A stretch of DNA of 64,000 nt from an uncultured Chloroflexus sp. (GCF_937129525.1 NZ_CAKZNK010000050.1:54037-118036); one strand, 5' to 3'; counted from the stretch's first letter, positions 18,151-27,426 are shown. Notes: generated by a model not told the origin, from the letters alone. Numbers and translations are program-made.

Positions 18151-19061
18151 TCCTCTCAACCGGGGGCGCTCTTGTGGTCAGGCGCGCTTTAGGCTGCCGC
18201 GATGACCAGCCGGTGACGCTGCGCACCGATCTGGTTGCGACTATCGAAGAGTTTGCTAACCTCCCCGGCAGTCATCTAACGCCGCAGCAGGTGTTTACGT
18301 TAGCGCAGCGGATTCATAGTCTGCGCGAAGCGTATGATGGTATAGTCGTCGCTTCTGGCAGCGACACGCTAGAAGAGACCGCATTTCTGCTTGATCTGCT
18401 CGTGCCTGATGGGTCGCCGGTAGTCATCACCAATCTGCCGCGCCTCAATGCCAGCGGCGTAGTGGCTGCCAATGGTTTACAGGCAGCAATCGCGGTAGCG
18501 GCAACACCGGCAGCAGCTCAGTTGGGGGTGCTGGTGGTAGTTGACGACTCCATCTATGCGGCAATGAGTGTACAGACCCAATACAGTCAGGGTAGCAGAA
18601 TGTTTACCGATCCTTTTGGCCCGTTAGGACGGGTTGAGGGTGAACAGGTCAGCATCTGGTTGCGACCGACAAACCGGCAGTATATCGCCGCGACGCGCCT
18701 GGTTGAACCAGTCGATCTGATTCGGGTCGGGCAGGGTGCTGATGATCGGCAATTACGTCACAGCATTGCCGATCAGGTGGCCGGGATCGTGATTGAAACT
18801 CTGGGAAGCGGACGGGTGCCGCCGTGGTGGTTGCCGGCTATTGGCGAAGCGATTCAGCGCCGGATTCCGGTGGTTGCGGTCAGTCGGGCCGGCGCCGGCG
18901 GACTGGGTGATGAGTTTGGTTTTGTCGGTGCATACCACGATTTGCGCAAACTGGGCGTCATTTTTGCCCCCAATCTCAGCGGGATCAAAGCCCGGGTGAA
19001 GTTAATGGCTGCGCTGGCAGTGGCTCGCTCACCGGCTGAGCTGCGTTCCTTGTTTCGCTAA
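18135..19061 (+). CDS. Asparaginase-family protein with substituted catalytic residues
   Basis: A 308-residue protein with the fold of L-asparaginases. The N-terminal signature is ILSTGGALVV where active enzymes have TGGTIA: the nucleophile position, residue 12, is alanine. The second signature reads ASGSDTLEETAFLLDL against HGTDTMEETA, keeping the aspartate but replacing Thr with Ser. The lysine of the second catalytic triad appears to be Gln (SVQTQYSQG). The C-terminal domain keeps GIVIETLGSGRVPPWW and VPVVAVSRAGAGG. Normal amidohydrolysis is therefore unlikely, and the protein may be a binding or regulatory relative. It overlaps the methyltransferase gene by 16 bases. Confidence 0.85.
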   Translation: MPKLLILSTGGALVVRRALGCRDDQPVTLRTDLVATIEEFANLPGSHLTPQQVFTLAQRIHSLREAYDGIVVASGSDTLEETAFLLDLLVPDGSPVVITNLPRLNASGVVAANGLQAAIAVAATPAAAQLGVLVVVDDSIYAAMSVQTQYSQGSRMFTDPFGPLGRVEGEQVSIWLRPTNRQYIAATRLVEPVDLIRVGQGADDRQLRHSIADQVAGIVIETLGSGRVPPWWLPAIGEAIQRRIPVVAVSRAGAGGLGDEFGFVGAYHDLRKLGVIFAPNLSGIKARVKLMAALAVARSPAELRSLFR

Positions 19062-19164
19062 AACACCACCGGCTTCGACAGATGAGGAATAGCAAGAAGC
19101 CAGTTTCAAACAGCCACCGAATGGCTTCATCGCAGGATGGCGCTCCGTATCGATTGAGGTGATT

Positions 19165-19905
19165 ATGGCAGAGGAACGAACGATCACAAACGTCTTGCCG
19201 CCGCCAGAAGAGAAGGCGGCATACGTTGAACGAATGTTTGCGCGGATTGCCCGCGGCTACGATCGCGTCAATCGGGTCATGACCTTTGGGCTTGACCAGA
19301 CCTGGCGGCGTAAAGTGGTCGAGGCTGTTGCGCCGCCGATCAATGGGCGAGCGCTCGATGTAGGCACCGGCACCGGCGATTTCTTGCCGGAATTGGCGGT
19401 ATGGATGCGCAACGGGATTGTGATCGGAGTTGACTTTACCGTGCCGATGATGCGTGCCGGTCAGTCTAAGATTGCTGACCTGACTGCGAGCGGAAGAGGC
19501 ATGTTTGTAGCCGGTGATGCCTTGCAGTTGCCGTTTCCTGATAACACCTTTGACTCGATTACAACCGGTTTCGTCTTGCGCAACGTAACCGACATCCCCA
19601 CTGCCTTGCGCGAGATGTACCGGGTGGCCCGCCCTGGCGCTATGATGGCGTGCCTGGAAGTTGCGCGTCCGCGCAACCCCCTGATCCGCTGGGGGCATCG
19701 CCTCTACTTCGAGCAAATCGTGCCGTGGATTGGCGCATTGCTTGGCGGCGACCGGCGCGCCTATACCTATTTGCCGCAATCGGCCCGCGCCTTCCCGCCA
19801 CCCGATGAACTGGCAGCGATGATGCGAGCCGCTGGATGGCAGCATGTGTCTTACCGTTTGTATGGACTGGGCGCAGTCGCGATCCACGTTGGCGCTAAGG
19901 TGTAG
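19165..19905 (+). CDS. ubiE/menG: Demethylmenaquinone / ubiquinone-type methyltransferase
   Basis: SAM-dependent enzyme that methylates demethylmenaquinone, the last step of menaquinone synthesis. The 246-residue protein shows the UbiE/MenG signatures: MFARIARGYDRVNRVMTFGLDQTWRR at the N-terminus, motif I ALDVGTGTGDF, GVDFTVPMM, and the family stretch FPDNTFDSITTGFVLRNV. It ends with SYRLYGLGAVAIHVG. The start is the ATG behind TGAGGTGATT; a GTG two codons earlier lies inside that site. As Chloroflexota use menaquinone, MenG is the more likely role. It is 103 bases from the asparaginase-like gene. Confidence 0.95.
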   Translation: MAEERTITNVLPPPEEKAAYVERMFARIARGYDRVNRVMTFGLDQTWRRKVVEAVAPPINGRALDVGTGTGDFLPELAVWMRNGIVIGVDFTVPMMRAGQSKIADLTASGRGMFVAGDALQLPFPDNTFDSITTGFVLRNVTDIPTALREMYRVARPGAMMACLEVARPRNPLIRWGHRLYFEQIVPWIGALLGGDRRAYTYLPQSARAFPPPDELAAMMRAAGWQHVSYRLYGLGAVAIHVGAKV

Positions 19906-19953
19906 CGCGAGGCTCAAACCGTTGGCGTCACAATCAAAGGATGAGGTTGTCCG

Positions 19954-20751
19954 ATGAACTACGACGACGACGATATTCGCTTGCGCGCGCAGCGATTAAG
20001 GCGGATTCGCCGACAACAAGAATGGATCGATGATGATTGGGATGATCTGCCGTCGGTACGGTATCGGTCACGGCCTGCCGGTGGCGGCTGGTCGTTGTCA
20101 TTCATCAGCCTGCTTCTGATCATTCTGGTGGGAGGTCTGGCCGCATTCTGGTTGACGCAACGCATGAATGCCATCGGTTCAGCGATGCCGAATCTCCAGG
20201 TGATTGTGCAAACCCCGACACCGCAGATTATCAGCGGCGCGGCAGTTGTGCAACGCATTCAGCAGTTGAGCCGGTTAGAGACGAGCAAATATACGATCGA
20301 GCGCGTGATCGACATCAGACAAGGAAGCAACATTCCAATCATCGGCGACTGGCTGGCCGGTGATGCTCTCTTGCTGATTGCCCACGGCACGGTCGTGGTC
20401 GGAGTCGATTTGAGCCGGTTGACACCGGACGCAGTAACAGTTTCACCGGATGGCAAGCAAATCACCGTGCGCTTGCCGCCGGTGCAGGTCTTCAGCGCGA
20501 CGCTCGACAACGGAAAGACGCGGGTCTATAGTCGTGATCGCGGTCTGTTTGCGCCAGAGAATCCTAATCTGGAGACGCTCGCTCGACAGGCAGCCGAGCA
20601 GCAGATTTTGCAGGCAGCCTGCGAGGATGGAATCATGGAACAGGGTACCCGCAATGCTGAGCTGGCCTTGCGCCAGTTCTTAGGGTTGATCGATGGAGTT
20701 AACGTCGAAGTAGTGACTTCACCACCAGAGTCGTGTGCGGTAACACCCTGA
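19954..20751 (+). CDS. DUF4230 membrane-anchored protein
   Basis: A 265-residue protein. A charged cytoplasmic N-terminus with an Asp run and Arg-rich stretch (MNYDDDDIRLRAQRLRRIRR) is followed by one transmembrane segment (LSFISLLLIILVGGLAAFWL). The outside domain has the DUF4230 pattern: VVQRIQQLSRLETSKYTIERVIDI, a central LLIAHGTVVVGVDLSRL, ITVRLPPVQVFSATLD, and the terminal helix ARQAAEQQILQAACEDGIMEQGTRNAELALRQFL. The function of the family is not known. The ribosome binding site is AAAGGATGAGG. Confidence 0.85.
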   Translation: MNYDDDDIRLRAQRLRRIRRQQEWIDDDWDDLPSVRYRSRPAGGGWSLSFISLLLIILVGGLAAFWLTQRMNAIGSAMPNLQVIVQTPTPQIISGAAVVQRIQQLSRLETSKYTIERVIDIRQGSNIPIIGDWLAGDALLLIAHGTVVVGVDLSRLTPDAVTVSPDGKQITVRLPPVQVFSATLDNGKTRVYSRDRGLFAPENPNLETLARQAAEQQILQAACEDGIMEQGTRNAELALRQFLGLIDGVNVEVVTSPPESCAVTP

Positions 20752-20773
20752 AGCAACGAGGCAAAACAGTAAC

Positions 20774-21481
20774 ATGAGTGTTCCTCGCGGTATTTTGATT
20801 GGTGGGTTGGGCGAATTTGCAGATGAGTACCTTGTGCCGCTGTTTCAAGCTGCTGGTTATTACATCTCTGTCGCGCGAGGTTGGACGCAATTACTCGACA
20901 CGTTCAGTCGCCAGATCGATCTTGCCTTACTCGATCTGCCTGGTGAGCATGCTATTGACCGATTGCGCGAGGCGCGCAATCAATTCACTGGCGTGCTGAT
21001 GATTTTGGGGCCACGCAATGATCGGTTAATTGTAACCGCCTTTGCCGAGGGAGTTGAGGATTACGTCCCCCGCCCTTTTCGCGCCGACGAGCTGATGGCG
21101 CGCGCGCGAGCGCAGTTGCGGCGCCAGCAGCGCCACCTCCCACCTCCATTTACTCTCGGACTGTTTACCTTTGATCTGGCGGAACGTTCGATTACGTATG
21201 CCGGACGTCGGCTCGATCTCGATCTGCCGGCGTATACCTTGCTTTGCGTGTTGGCTGAAGCGCCGTATCGTACCTTCACTGCAGAAGAGCTGGTCGCGCT
21301 GGTTTGGGGGCGCAATCAGGCGCACAACCTGCTGCTGATAGACGCTCTATTGCAATCATTGCGCCGGCAGATCGGCGATCAATACGCTCACGAGGCGCTG
21401 GTGGGTGATCTCCAGTGTGGCATATCGTTACTGCCAACAACCGCACATAATGCGCCTAACACACGAGAACAATCCGGTTAA
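20774..21481 (+). CDS. Atypical OmpR-type response regulator with degenerate receiver
   Basis: A 235-residue protein with an N-terminal receiver-like domain and a C-terminal winged-helix DNA-binding domain (LGLFTFDLAERSITYAGRRLDLDLPAYTLLCVLAEAPYRTFTAEELVALVW). In the receiver the usual acidic pair is replaced by ILIGGLG, Asp54 is kept in ALLDLPG, and the conserved lysine is arginine (EDYVPRPF). Metal binding and normal phosphorylation are therefore doubtful, and it may work as a phosphorylation-independent regulator. No histidine kinase adjoins it; its upstream neighbour is the DUF4230 gene 22 bases away. Confidence 0.88.
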   Translation: MSVPRGILIGGLGEFADEYLVPLFQAAGYYISVARGWTQLLDTFSRQIDLALLDLPGEHAIDRLREARNQFTGVLMILGPRNDRLIVTAFAEGVEDYVPRPFRADELMARARAQLRRQQRHLPPPFTLGLFTFDLAERSITYAGRRLDLDLPAYTLLCVLAEAPYRTFTAEELVALVWGRNQAHNLLLIDALLQSLRRQIGDQYAHEALVGDLQCGISLLPTTAHNAPNTREQSG

Positions 21482-21531
21482 GCAAACCTGTAGTTTGCTC
21501 TCGTTCCTCGCAACTCATATCTGGCACACTC

Positions 21532-21750
21532 CTACCTCGGCGCAATCTGGGTCACTACCCCCATAATGTAACTCACTCGCACCGGATCGCCCGCTTGCGG
21601 GTTTGGATAAACGCTCTCGGCGCCGATCCGCGCGCGAATTGCCTGCGTCTCGCCCTGATGGTGGAACGTCACATCGTAGAAGATGGTGCCGTGAATATCA
21701 ACGCGCTGAACTTCGAGCAGCACAGCGTCACGGATTCCAGAAAAGATCAT
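21532..21750 (-). CDS. Small unknown protein (72 residues)
   Basis: A 72-residue protein starting MIFSGIRDAVLLEVQRVD. It continues with beta-rich pieces IFYDVTFHHQGETQAIRARIG and DPVRVSYIMGVVTQI, suggesting a small barrel (OB- or SH3-like), which is inference. The start is chosen for the strong GAGGAG site eight bases upstream; a longer frame adds 22 codons but runs into a hairpin. No family recognised. It is convergent with the response-regulator gene. Confidence 0.65.
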   Translation of the reverse strand: MIFSGIRDAVLLEVQRVDIHGTIFYDVTFHHQGETQAIRARIGAESVYPNPQAGDPVRVSYIMGVVTQIAPR

Positions 21751-21809
21751 AGCAGTTCGCTCCTCGTTGGATGTTGTTATAGCGCGATTCCAATTGGTGT
21801 TCGCAATAA

Positions 21810-21836
21810 CAACCACCGCTGTTTAAGCGGTGGTTG
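21810..21836 (-). terminator. Stem-loop downstream of the hydrolase/galK operon
   Basis: A perfect 11-base inverted repeat, CAACCACCGCT and its complement, around a five-base loop. Read on the minus strand it lies about 170 bases past the hydrolase stop and is followed by TTATTG. The U-tract is weak, so terminator function is probable but not certain. It also sits just upstream of the 72-residue gene. Confidence 0.45.
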
Positions 21837-22002
21837 CTGGCGTTGAGTAAGGGCAACTTGCCTGAGTATTATACCGCTATTTTACCTGATCCAATCATTC
21901 TGACGCAGACGAGGCGAGGCAAGGTTTACCGGTTACCGATCCGGCCTGTTCCGGCAGGAGCGAGCAGAGCAAAGCGGTCATTTCAGATCGGTAGGAGAGC
22001 AG

Positions 22003-22920
22003 TTACGACTCTGGCTGACCGACAGGCTGTGATCCGGCGATAGCGCGAGCAAACTCACCGATGAAGGCCGCCACTGCGCGTGGCCGTTGTTGTTGTGGCA
22101 TATGGCCGCAGCGCGGCAGGAACAGAACCCGCGCCTGCGGCAGATTTGAGCAGAAGAAATCGCGCGACTCACGGGGAATGAAATGATCAGCTTCACCCCA
22201 GATAAGCGCCACCGGCACACGCAATGCTTGCAAGTCTTCTGCTCGCAGCATAGCGTTTTCATCAACTGAGGCGACAAATTGCATCACCGGGTCACGGCGG
22301 AAGATTGAGCGCAATCCCTCGCCAGCGAGATAGAGCGGTAGCGGTGGACGCCCGTACATCTGCTGCAGCACACGTCGCGCGGTGCGACCATCAGGCAGGG
22401 TGATCGTTTGCAAGAATGGCTCCCACGACTCGCGGCCACGCAAGATCGCCCCTCCCGGCGCGAGCAAGACCAGTCCGGCCACCAGCTCGGGGGTGGCGAG
22501 AGCAACCCGGACAGCGATCCATCCTCCCATCGAGTTTCCAACGATCAGGGTCGGTTGCCCGATCACCTCGCGGATCATTGCCTGCACCAGCGCGACCTGC
22601 TGGTCGATGGTGGCATAACGCTGTCCGGGGGGAAACCCGCTCCGACCGAATCCCGCCAGATCGAGCGCATAGACCGGGCCGATGGTCGTAAGACGGGGCA
22701 TCACAAATGACCAGGTTTGGGCGCGGTCAGCGATGCCGTGCAAGAGCAGCAAGGGCAATGTGCCGGCACCGCGCGCCGGCATCGCATAGTAGTGAGCGCA
22801 AATACCGGCCAGCCGTCGTTCATGGCTGGTCGCGCCTAACCGCAACAACGCGCGGTGGCTCAGGCCGTAGATCAGCGGTATGGAAGCGGCAGATAACGGG
22901 GTGAAGAGCCTGCCCAGCAT
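22003..22920 (-). CDS. Alpha/beta-fold hydrolase
   Basis: A 305-residue serine hydrolase of the alpha/beta fold. The oxyanion stretch is LLLLHGIADRAQTW, the nucleophile elbow is VGNSMGGW (GxSxG), the acid is in LIWGEADHFIP and the histidine in PRCGHMPQQ; the full triad is present. The cap region between the nucleophile and the acid is of medium size. The substrate cannot be inferred. The ATG follows GAGGAG, which overlaps the galK stop three bases upstream, so the gene is translationally linked to galK. Confidence 0.9.
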   Translation of the reverse strand: MLGRLFTPLSAASIPLIYGLSHRALLRLGATSHERRLAGICAHYYAMPARGAGTLPLLLLHGIADRAQTWSFVMPRLTTIGPVYALDLAGFGRSGFPPGQRYATIDQQVALVQAMIREVIGQPTLIVGNSMGGWIAVRVALATPELVAGLVLLAPGGAILRGRESWEPFLQTITLPDGRTARRVLQQMYGRPPLPLYLAGEGLRSIFRRDPVMQFVASVDENAMLRAEDLQALRVPVALIWGEADHFIPRESRDFFCSNLPQARVLFLPRCGHMPQQQRPRAVAAFIGEFARAIAGSQPVGQPES

Positions 22921-22923
22921 AGT

Positions 22924-24096
22924 TCACTCCTCTTCACTCGCGTAGACGCATGAAACACCAGCGCCGGCAGTGCAGACCAGCGGTTGTAGCACGCGACCGG
23001 TGCGGATCGCATAGCCGGCGGTCATCGCGGCAACAAACTCGTCAACTTTATCGACGGCTACCAGTGAAACGGTGCTGCCGCCAAAGCCGCCGCCAGTCAT
23101 TCGACTGCCGTAGCAACCTGGAGCGGCCAGCGCCAGTTCAACCAGGGTGTCGAGTTCGGTCACGCTCACCCGATAATCGTTGCGCAGACTTTCATGCGAC
23201 TCAACCATCAATTGCCCCATCTTGACCAGATCACCGGCGGCCAGAGCATCGGCGGCGGCCAGCGCGCGCTCATTTTCACTGACCACATGCCGCGCCAGTG
23301 GCAGCAGCTCAGGTGGCAGTAGATGACCATACCTGGCCAGATCAGTCGAATGCACGTCGCGCAATGCCTGAATCTTCCCCAGAGCCGGCTTGAGCAAGCG
23401 CACCGCTTCTTCGCAACCGGCGCGGCGCTGGTTGTATTCCGATCCGGCCAGGCGATGGCGCACGCCGCTATCACACACCACCACGCGCACCTGGGCCGGG
23501 ATCGGCACCGGACGATAACTGAGATCGCGGCAGTCGATCAGTAGCGCGTGACCGGCTTCGCCCAGTGCTGCAATCAGTTGATCCATAATCCCGCATTTGA
23601 CACCGACAAACGAATGCTCGGCGCCTTGCGCCAGGAGCGCTAGCTCCTCACCGAGCAGATTGATATTATTGAGAAGCTGAAAGGTATAACCTACCGCCAC
23701 TTCAAGCGCTGCCGACGACGATAATCCGCTACCGGCGGGCACGTCACTATCAATCAGCAGATCGGCTCCGCGCAGTGGCAGGTCGCGGGCAAGCAGTCCT
23801 TTAACAACTCCACGGATATAGTTCACCCACTGACGTTGCTCATCACGGACGACCTGATCGAGATCGAATTGATCCTCTTCACGGAATTTAACGCTAAACA
23901 CGCGCACGATTCGATCAGCGCGCGGTCGCGCTGCCACGTAGGTAGCGCGATCGAGGGCCATCGGAAAGACGAAGCCATCGTTATAGTCGGTATGTTCTCC
24001 GATCAGGTTGACGCGACCAGGCGCGCGCGCAATTCGTGTGGGTGGTTGCCCGAAATAACGTTCAAAGGCGGCGTAGAGCGCAGATAATTCATACAT
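22924..24096 (-). CDS. galK: Galactokinase
   Basis: Phosphorylates alpha-D-galactose to galactose 1-phosphate with ATP (Leloir pathway). The 390-residue GHMP kinase has the galactokinase signature [15 protein letters not shown], the ATP-loop [16 protein letters not shown], the [14 protein letters not shown] region, and the C-terminal [13 protein letters not shown] motif. All functional residues look intact. The start [11 protein letters not shown] is chosen for GGAGT twelve bases upstream, over an in-frame codon ten codons earlier. No galT, galE or galM is in the window. The following hydrolase gene is cotranscribed. Confidence 0.97.
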   Translation of the reverse strand: MYELSALYAAFERYFGQPPTRIARAPGRVNLIGEHTDYNDGFVFPMALDRATYVAARPRADRIVRVFSVKFREEDQFDLDQVVRDEQRQWVNYIRGVVKGLLARDLPLRGADLLIDSDVPAGSGLSSSAALEVAVGYTFQLLNNINLLGEELALLAQGAEHSFVGVKCGIMDQLIAALGEAGHALLIDCRDLSYRPVPIPAQVRVVVCDSGVRHRLAGSEYNQRRAGCEEAVRLLKPALGKIQALRDVHSTDLARYGHLLPPELLPLARHVVSENERALAAADALAAGDLVKMGQLMVESHESLRNDYRVSVTELDTLVELALAAPGCYGSRMTGGGFGGSTVSLVAVDKVDEFVAAMTAGYAIRTGRVLQPLVCTAGAGVSCVYASEEE

Positions 24097-24192
24097 AGTT
24101 TGATACTCCGTAGCGGCACCTGACAATGCCTGCTGCGGAGTATATCATTTGTTGGCGTAACAATGCAACGATAGTGTAATGAGCGCTTTCTG

Positions 24193-25731
24193 TTATGCGC
24201 GCTGACCCGGCAACGCCTGACTCGCCGGTTGGGGAACGCTATCGGTGGTAGCGCCCATTTCGTCGTTGCGCGCTCGTTGCCGACGTAAGTCGTCTGGACT
24301 ACGCACCGGCGCGAGGAACGTCACTGCCAGCGCGGCAAGGGCGAAGATGAGCGGCGTTGTGAAGACGGCGGCAAGCGCAGCCGCCAGCGCGAGACGTGGT
24401 TCACCGGCGAGCGTTGCCGCTGTGCTACTCTCACCGATCAACGCATCCACCGGAATTGCATCAGGTTGCAAACCACGCGCCGCCAGTTCCGCTGTCAATC
24501 GGTTGGTTAGCAGCGTGCCGAGGGCGGCAACACCAATCGTGCCGCCAATAGTGCGTGAAAACTGCAAACTGGCTGTTGCTGCTCCCAAAGCATTGCGCGC
24601 AACAGTGCTCTGCACGGCAATCAAAAATGAAGGGATGCTGGCGCCCATGCCGATTCCCATTAAGCCTAGAGCTAACGCCAACTCGAAGTGGCTTGTGTCA
24701 GAATTAAAGCGGCTCATCAGGAACGTTCCCAGCGCAAAGATGATCATGCCTCCAATGACGATAGAACGGTAGCTGAAGCGCAAGAGTAATCGGCCTCCGA
24801 CGATACTGGTGAAGACCCAACCCAGCATCATCGGCGTCAGCGCGGCGCCGGCTTCGGTTGCGCTTACTCCCAGTACGCCCTGACCGAAGAGTGGCACATA
24901 GTTCATGCTGCCAAACAAGACACCGCCGGCAAGGATGCCATGCGCGCAGGCGACGGCAAACATACGGTCACGCAACAGATGCACCGGCAAGATAGGCGCC
25001 GGCGCGCGCAGCTCAACCGCAACCAGGAGAATGAGCAAAGCTACCGCTGCGCCTAACATTGCCATGCCTGATAACGAGGTGGGTGCGTCAAGCCCAAGCA
25101 AGAGTAGCACGACACCGGCGCTCAGCAAGACAACGCCAGCATAGTCGATCGGTGGTCGTTTGCCGTCGGTTCGGGCAGGATCGCGCCATGCCGACCAGAC
25201 CAGCGCTGCCGCAATGGCTGCCGGTGGCAGGTTGATCCAGAACACCCAATGCCACGAGATGTAATCGACCAGGAAGCCACCGAGCAATGGGCCGATCACC
25301 GAGCTGATCCCCCAGACGCCCGCAAAAAGGCCCTGCACTTTGGCCCGCTGATCAAGGGTAAAAATGTCGCCAACGATAATGAATGCCAGCGGCAACAATC
25401 CACCTGCGCCCAGCCCTTGCAATGCTCGCGCCACAATCAGTTCTGGCATCGTCTTTGCCAGGCCACACCACAGCGAACCGAGGCTAAAGAGCACAATGGC
25501 GACCATATAAACGGGACGACGGCCAAACAGGTCTGAAAGACGACCGAAAACTGGCCCGGCGGTGGTGCTGGTCAACATATAGATGGCAAATACCCAGCTA
25601 AAACTTTCGATGTCGCCAAGGTCGCGCACGATGCCCGGCATAGCCGTAGCAATGACGGTCGACTCCATCGAGGCCATAAACATGCTCATCATCACGCCGA
25701 GCGTGATCAAGACTGTGCGCTGGCGGGTCAC
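24193..25731 (-). CDS. MFS drug exporter, DHA2 (14-helix) family
   Basis: A 512-residue proton-coupled antiporter of the EmrB/QacA type. The first helix carries MFMASMESTVIATAMPGIVRDLGD (the family motif with an acidic residue in helix 1), then motif A FGRLSDLFGRRPVYM and motif C-like VWGISSVIGPLLGGFLVDYISWHWVFWINLP. Fourteen hydrophobic segments are visible. A GTG start (VTRQRTVL) is preferred because AAGGAG lies six bases before it; the longer frame begins with a TTG 14 codons upstream that has no such site. It stands alone, with no TetR-type regulator next to it. Confidence 0.92.
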   Translation of the reverse strand: MTRQRTVLITLGVMMSMFMASMESTVIATAMPGIVRDLGDIESFSWVFAIYMLTSTTAGPVFGRLSDLFGRRPVYMVAIVLFSLGSLWCGLAKTMPELIVARALQGLGAGGLLPLAFIIVGDIFTLDQRAKVQGLFAGVWGISSVIGPLLGGFLVDYISWHWVFWINLPPAAIAAALVWSAWRDPARTDGKRPPIDYAGVVLLSAGVVLLLLGLDAPTSLSGMAMLGAAVALLILLVAVELRAPAPILPVHLLRDRMFAVACAHGILAGGVLFGSMNYVPLFGQGVLGVSATEAGAALTPMMLGWVFTSIVGGRLLLRFSYRSIVIGGMIIFALGTFLMSRFNSDTSHFELALALGLMGIGMGASIPSFLIAVQSTVARNALGAATASLQFSRTIGGTIGVAALGTLLTNRLTAELAARGLQPDAIPVDALIGESSTAATLAGEPRLALAAALAAVFTTPLIFALAALAVTFLAPVRSPDDLRRQRARNDEMGATTDSVPQPASQALPGQRA

Positions 25732-25860
25732 GAGGCGCTCCTTCAGTTTGCGTAAAAACAATGAATAGTCCAATATTGTTCTGTTAAACGATACCGCAAA
25801 ATGGTTGCCAGCGCAAGAGGAAATCAGGTACTGTTAGTGGAAGAACCGGTGATAATCATG

Positions 25861-25887
25861 CCCGCCGCGTCACCAAGACGCGGCGGG
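25861..25887 (-). terminator. GC-rich stem-loop after the patatin gene
   Basis: A perfect 11-base inverted repeat (CCCGCCGCGTC and complement) around a five-base loop, starting nine bases past the patatin stop when read on the minus strand. It lacks a U-tract on that strand but is very stable. It separates the patatin gene from the exporter gene. Confidence 0.55.
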
Positions 25888-25895
25888 GATACTTT

Positions 25896-26876
25896 CTACG
25901 ATGCCGGGGTGGGCACACGGCGGTACGCTGGCAATATCGGAGGACGTAACAGACGGGCCGGTCGCGGTTGAGCCGCCAGTTGGGTGCCGTTGCGCCACAG
26001 TCGCAGGTCGATCAGTTCGCCGAGCAGCTCGCGCGCTGCTTCGAGGCCGATGGCAAATCCCTTTTCGGGAGTAGACAGATCAAGGGTAGCAATTGAACTC
26101 ACATCGGGCTGAATAAGGAGATCGGGCGGATACTGCTGGAGACGTAACTCAGTTGCTTCGGCCATCAGCAGGCTAAGCGCGCGTTGGGCGACGGCAAACT
26201 GTTTGGGCGCAAACATGAAACGGGCCAGCAGGTTGTCATTCTCTTCCGGTTGGAGCGAGAAACCGGCATTGGCGTCGCGCAGATCGACGGCAATGACCCG
26301 CTGCGCGCCAAGCTCGTAAGCGACATCGACCGGCAGATTGTTGAGAATGCCACCGTCAGCCAGTAGCATATCGCCGTAGGGTACCGGTGGGAAGAGGGCT
26401 GGCAGTGCCGTAGTGGCCAGCAGCGCCGGAACGACCGGGCCTTCACGCAAGACCACCAGTTCGCCGCTCACCAGATCGGTGGCGACGACCGCGCAAGGAA
26501 TGCGCAGATCGGCAAACGTCCGGTCGCCAAGCAAGCGACGCAACATCTCTTCGCGTCGGCGCTGACCGATAATGCCGGTGCCGGTCGGATCAGGAGTGGC
26601 AATGCGACGCAACGCACTCTGGCGAAACACATCCTGAATAGCAGGAAGGTCAAACCCGGCGGCATAGAGTACAGCAACTGCTCCTCCAGCCGATGTGCCA
26701 ACGATCAGGTCAATCGGAATGTCCAATTCCTGAATGACCTGCAAAACGCCGATATGCGCCGCTCCCTTGCCGCCACCGCCACTCAGCGCCAGACCGAGCC
26801 GCCGTTCTTCCGGCGGCTCGGCTGGTTGTTGTAATCGTTCCCGGATTCGGTTGAGCCATGTTGTTGCGTTGTTCAT
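25896..26876 (-). CDS. Patatin-like phospholipase (RssA/NTE type)
   Basis: A 326-residue serine lipid hydrolase. The glycine-rich oxyanion loop is ALSGGGGKGAAHIGVLQ, the nucleophile elbow is IVGTSAGGAVAV (GxSxG), and the aspartate of the Ser-Asp dyad lies in LLADGGILNNLPV (DGG). All are intact, as in bacterial RssA/YchK-like proteins. The C-terminal part is unassigned. There are two closely spaced ATGs; the second (MNNATTWL) is taken because the first is part of a TATAATG sequence, which suggests a leaderless mRNA. A much longer upstream frame has no coding character. No neighbour is obviously linked. Confidence 0.92.
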   Translation of the reverse strand: MNNATTWLNRIRERLQQPAEPPEERRLGLALSGGGGKGAAHIGVLQVIQELDIPIDLIVGTSAGGAVAVLYAAGFDLPAIQDVFRQSALRRIATPDPTGTGIIGQRRREEMLRRLLGDRTFADLRIPCAVVATDLVSGELVVLREGPVVPALLATTALPALFPPVPYGDMLLADGGILNNLPVDVAYELGAQRVIAVDLRDANAGFSLQPEENDNLLARFMFAPKQFAVAQRALSLLMAEATELRLQQYPPDLLIQPDVSSIATLDLSTPEKGFAIGLEAARELLGELIDLRLWRNGTQLAAQPRPARLLRPPILPAYRRVPTPAS

Positions 26877-26883
26877 ACTTTTC

Positions 26884-26889
26884 ATTATA
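26884..26889 (-). promoter_or_regulatory. -10 box (TATAAT) abutting the patatin start
   Basis: Read on the minus strand the sequence is TATAATGAAAAGTATGAAC, with seven bases between the box and the start codon. It is the same layout as at the dus gene (TATAATGGAAAGTATGAG). No good -35 element is apparent. Confidence 0.5.
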
Positions 26890-26960
26890 CGTATTCTCGT
26901 CGGTTTGAGGAATAGGTCGCTGGTGGGAAGCGGTCCTATCCGCGTAGAGCGAGCATAAAA

Positions 26961-27069
26961 GACGAGATTCGCAGAATGACTGCTCCGGTTTAGACGATTC
27001 ATATCTGATTTTCATCCTACCGTACAGGGAGCGAAGATTCGCAGAATAACTGCACTGGTTTAGACGATG
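26961..27069. repeat. Imperfect direct repeat, two copies of about 39 bases
   Basis: The two copies (26961-26999 and 27031-27069) are offset by 70 bases. They share ATTCGCAGAAT, then A/G-AC-TGC, and finally GGTTTAGACGAT, with only a handful of differences. They lie in non-coding DNA upstream of the patatin gene. Their role is unknown. Confidence 0.75.
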
Positions 27070-27426
27070 CCGCGCAACCGCAGGTTACAGCGTCTGGGCA
27101 ATGATATGCGATTGTCGCCTCAACAGCGAGGAATTGCCGTCAGATTGCAGAAATATCGCGTTTGACTGACGACGTGCCGCAGTCAGGCACACATCCCTTT
27201 GTCGGTCAGGTGGTGGTACAAGGACGGTCGGTGAAGATCAGGCTGATGCGCGCCTGAGTGACAGGTGTGTCCAGGCGGCTGGATACAGGAATAATGCCAG
27301 ATTCGAGAACTACCGCGTCTGGCCGGTGGCAGGCCGGGCCACAACAGGTTGCGATCAGTACACATCTCTCGGTCGGTCGGTGACCCTTGCCTGCCGGCAG
27401 GCCAAACAGCAAGTCGCTACCTCTCC
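27070..27426. other. Non-coding spacer between patatin and parB genes
   Basis: No open frame with a ribosome binding site is seen in this stretch. It includes a perfect 14-base palindrome (GCCTGCCGGCAGGC) just past the parB stop, at about 27390-27403, and several CGGTCGGT-type short repeats. It may contain the 3' end signal of parB. Confidence 0.35.
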
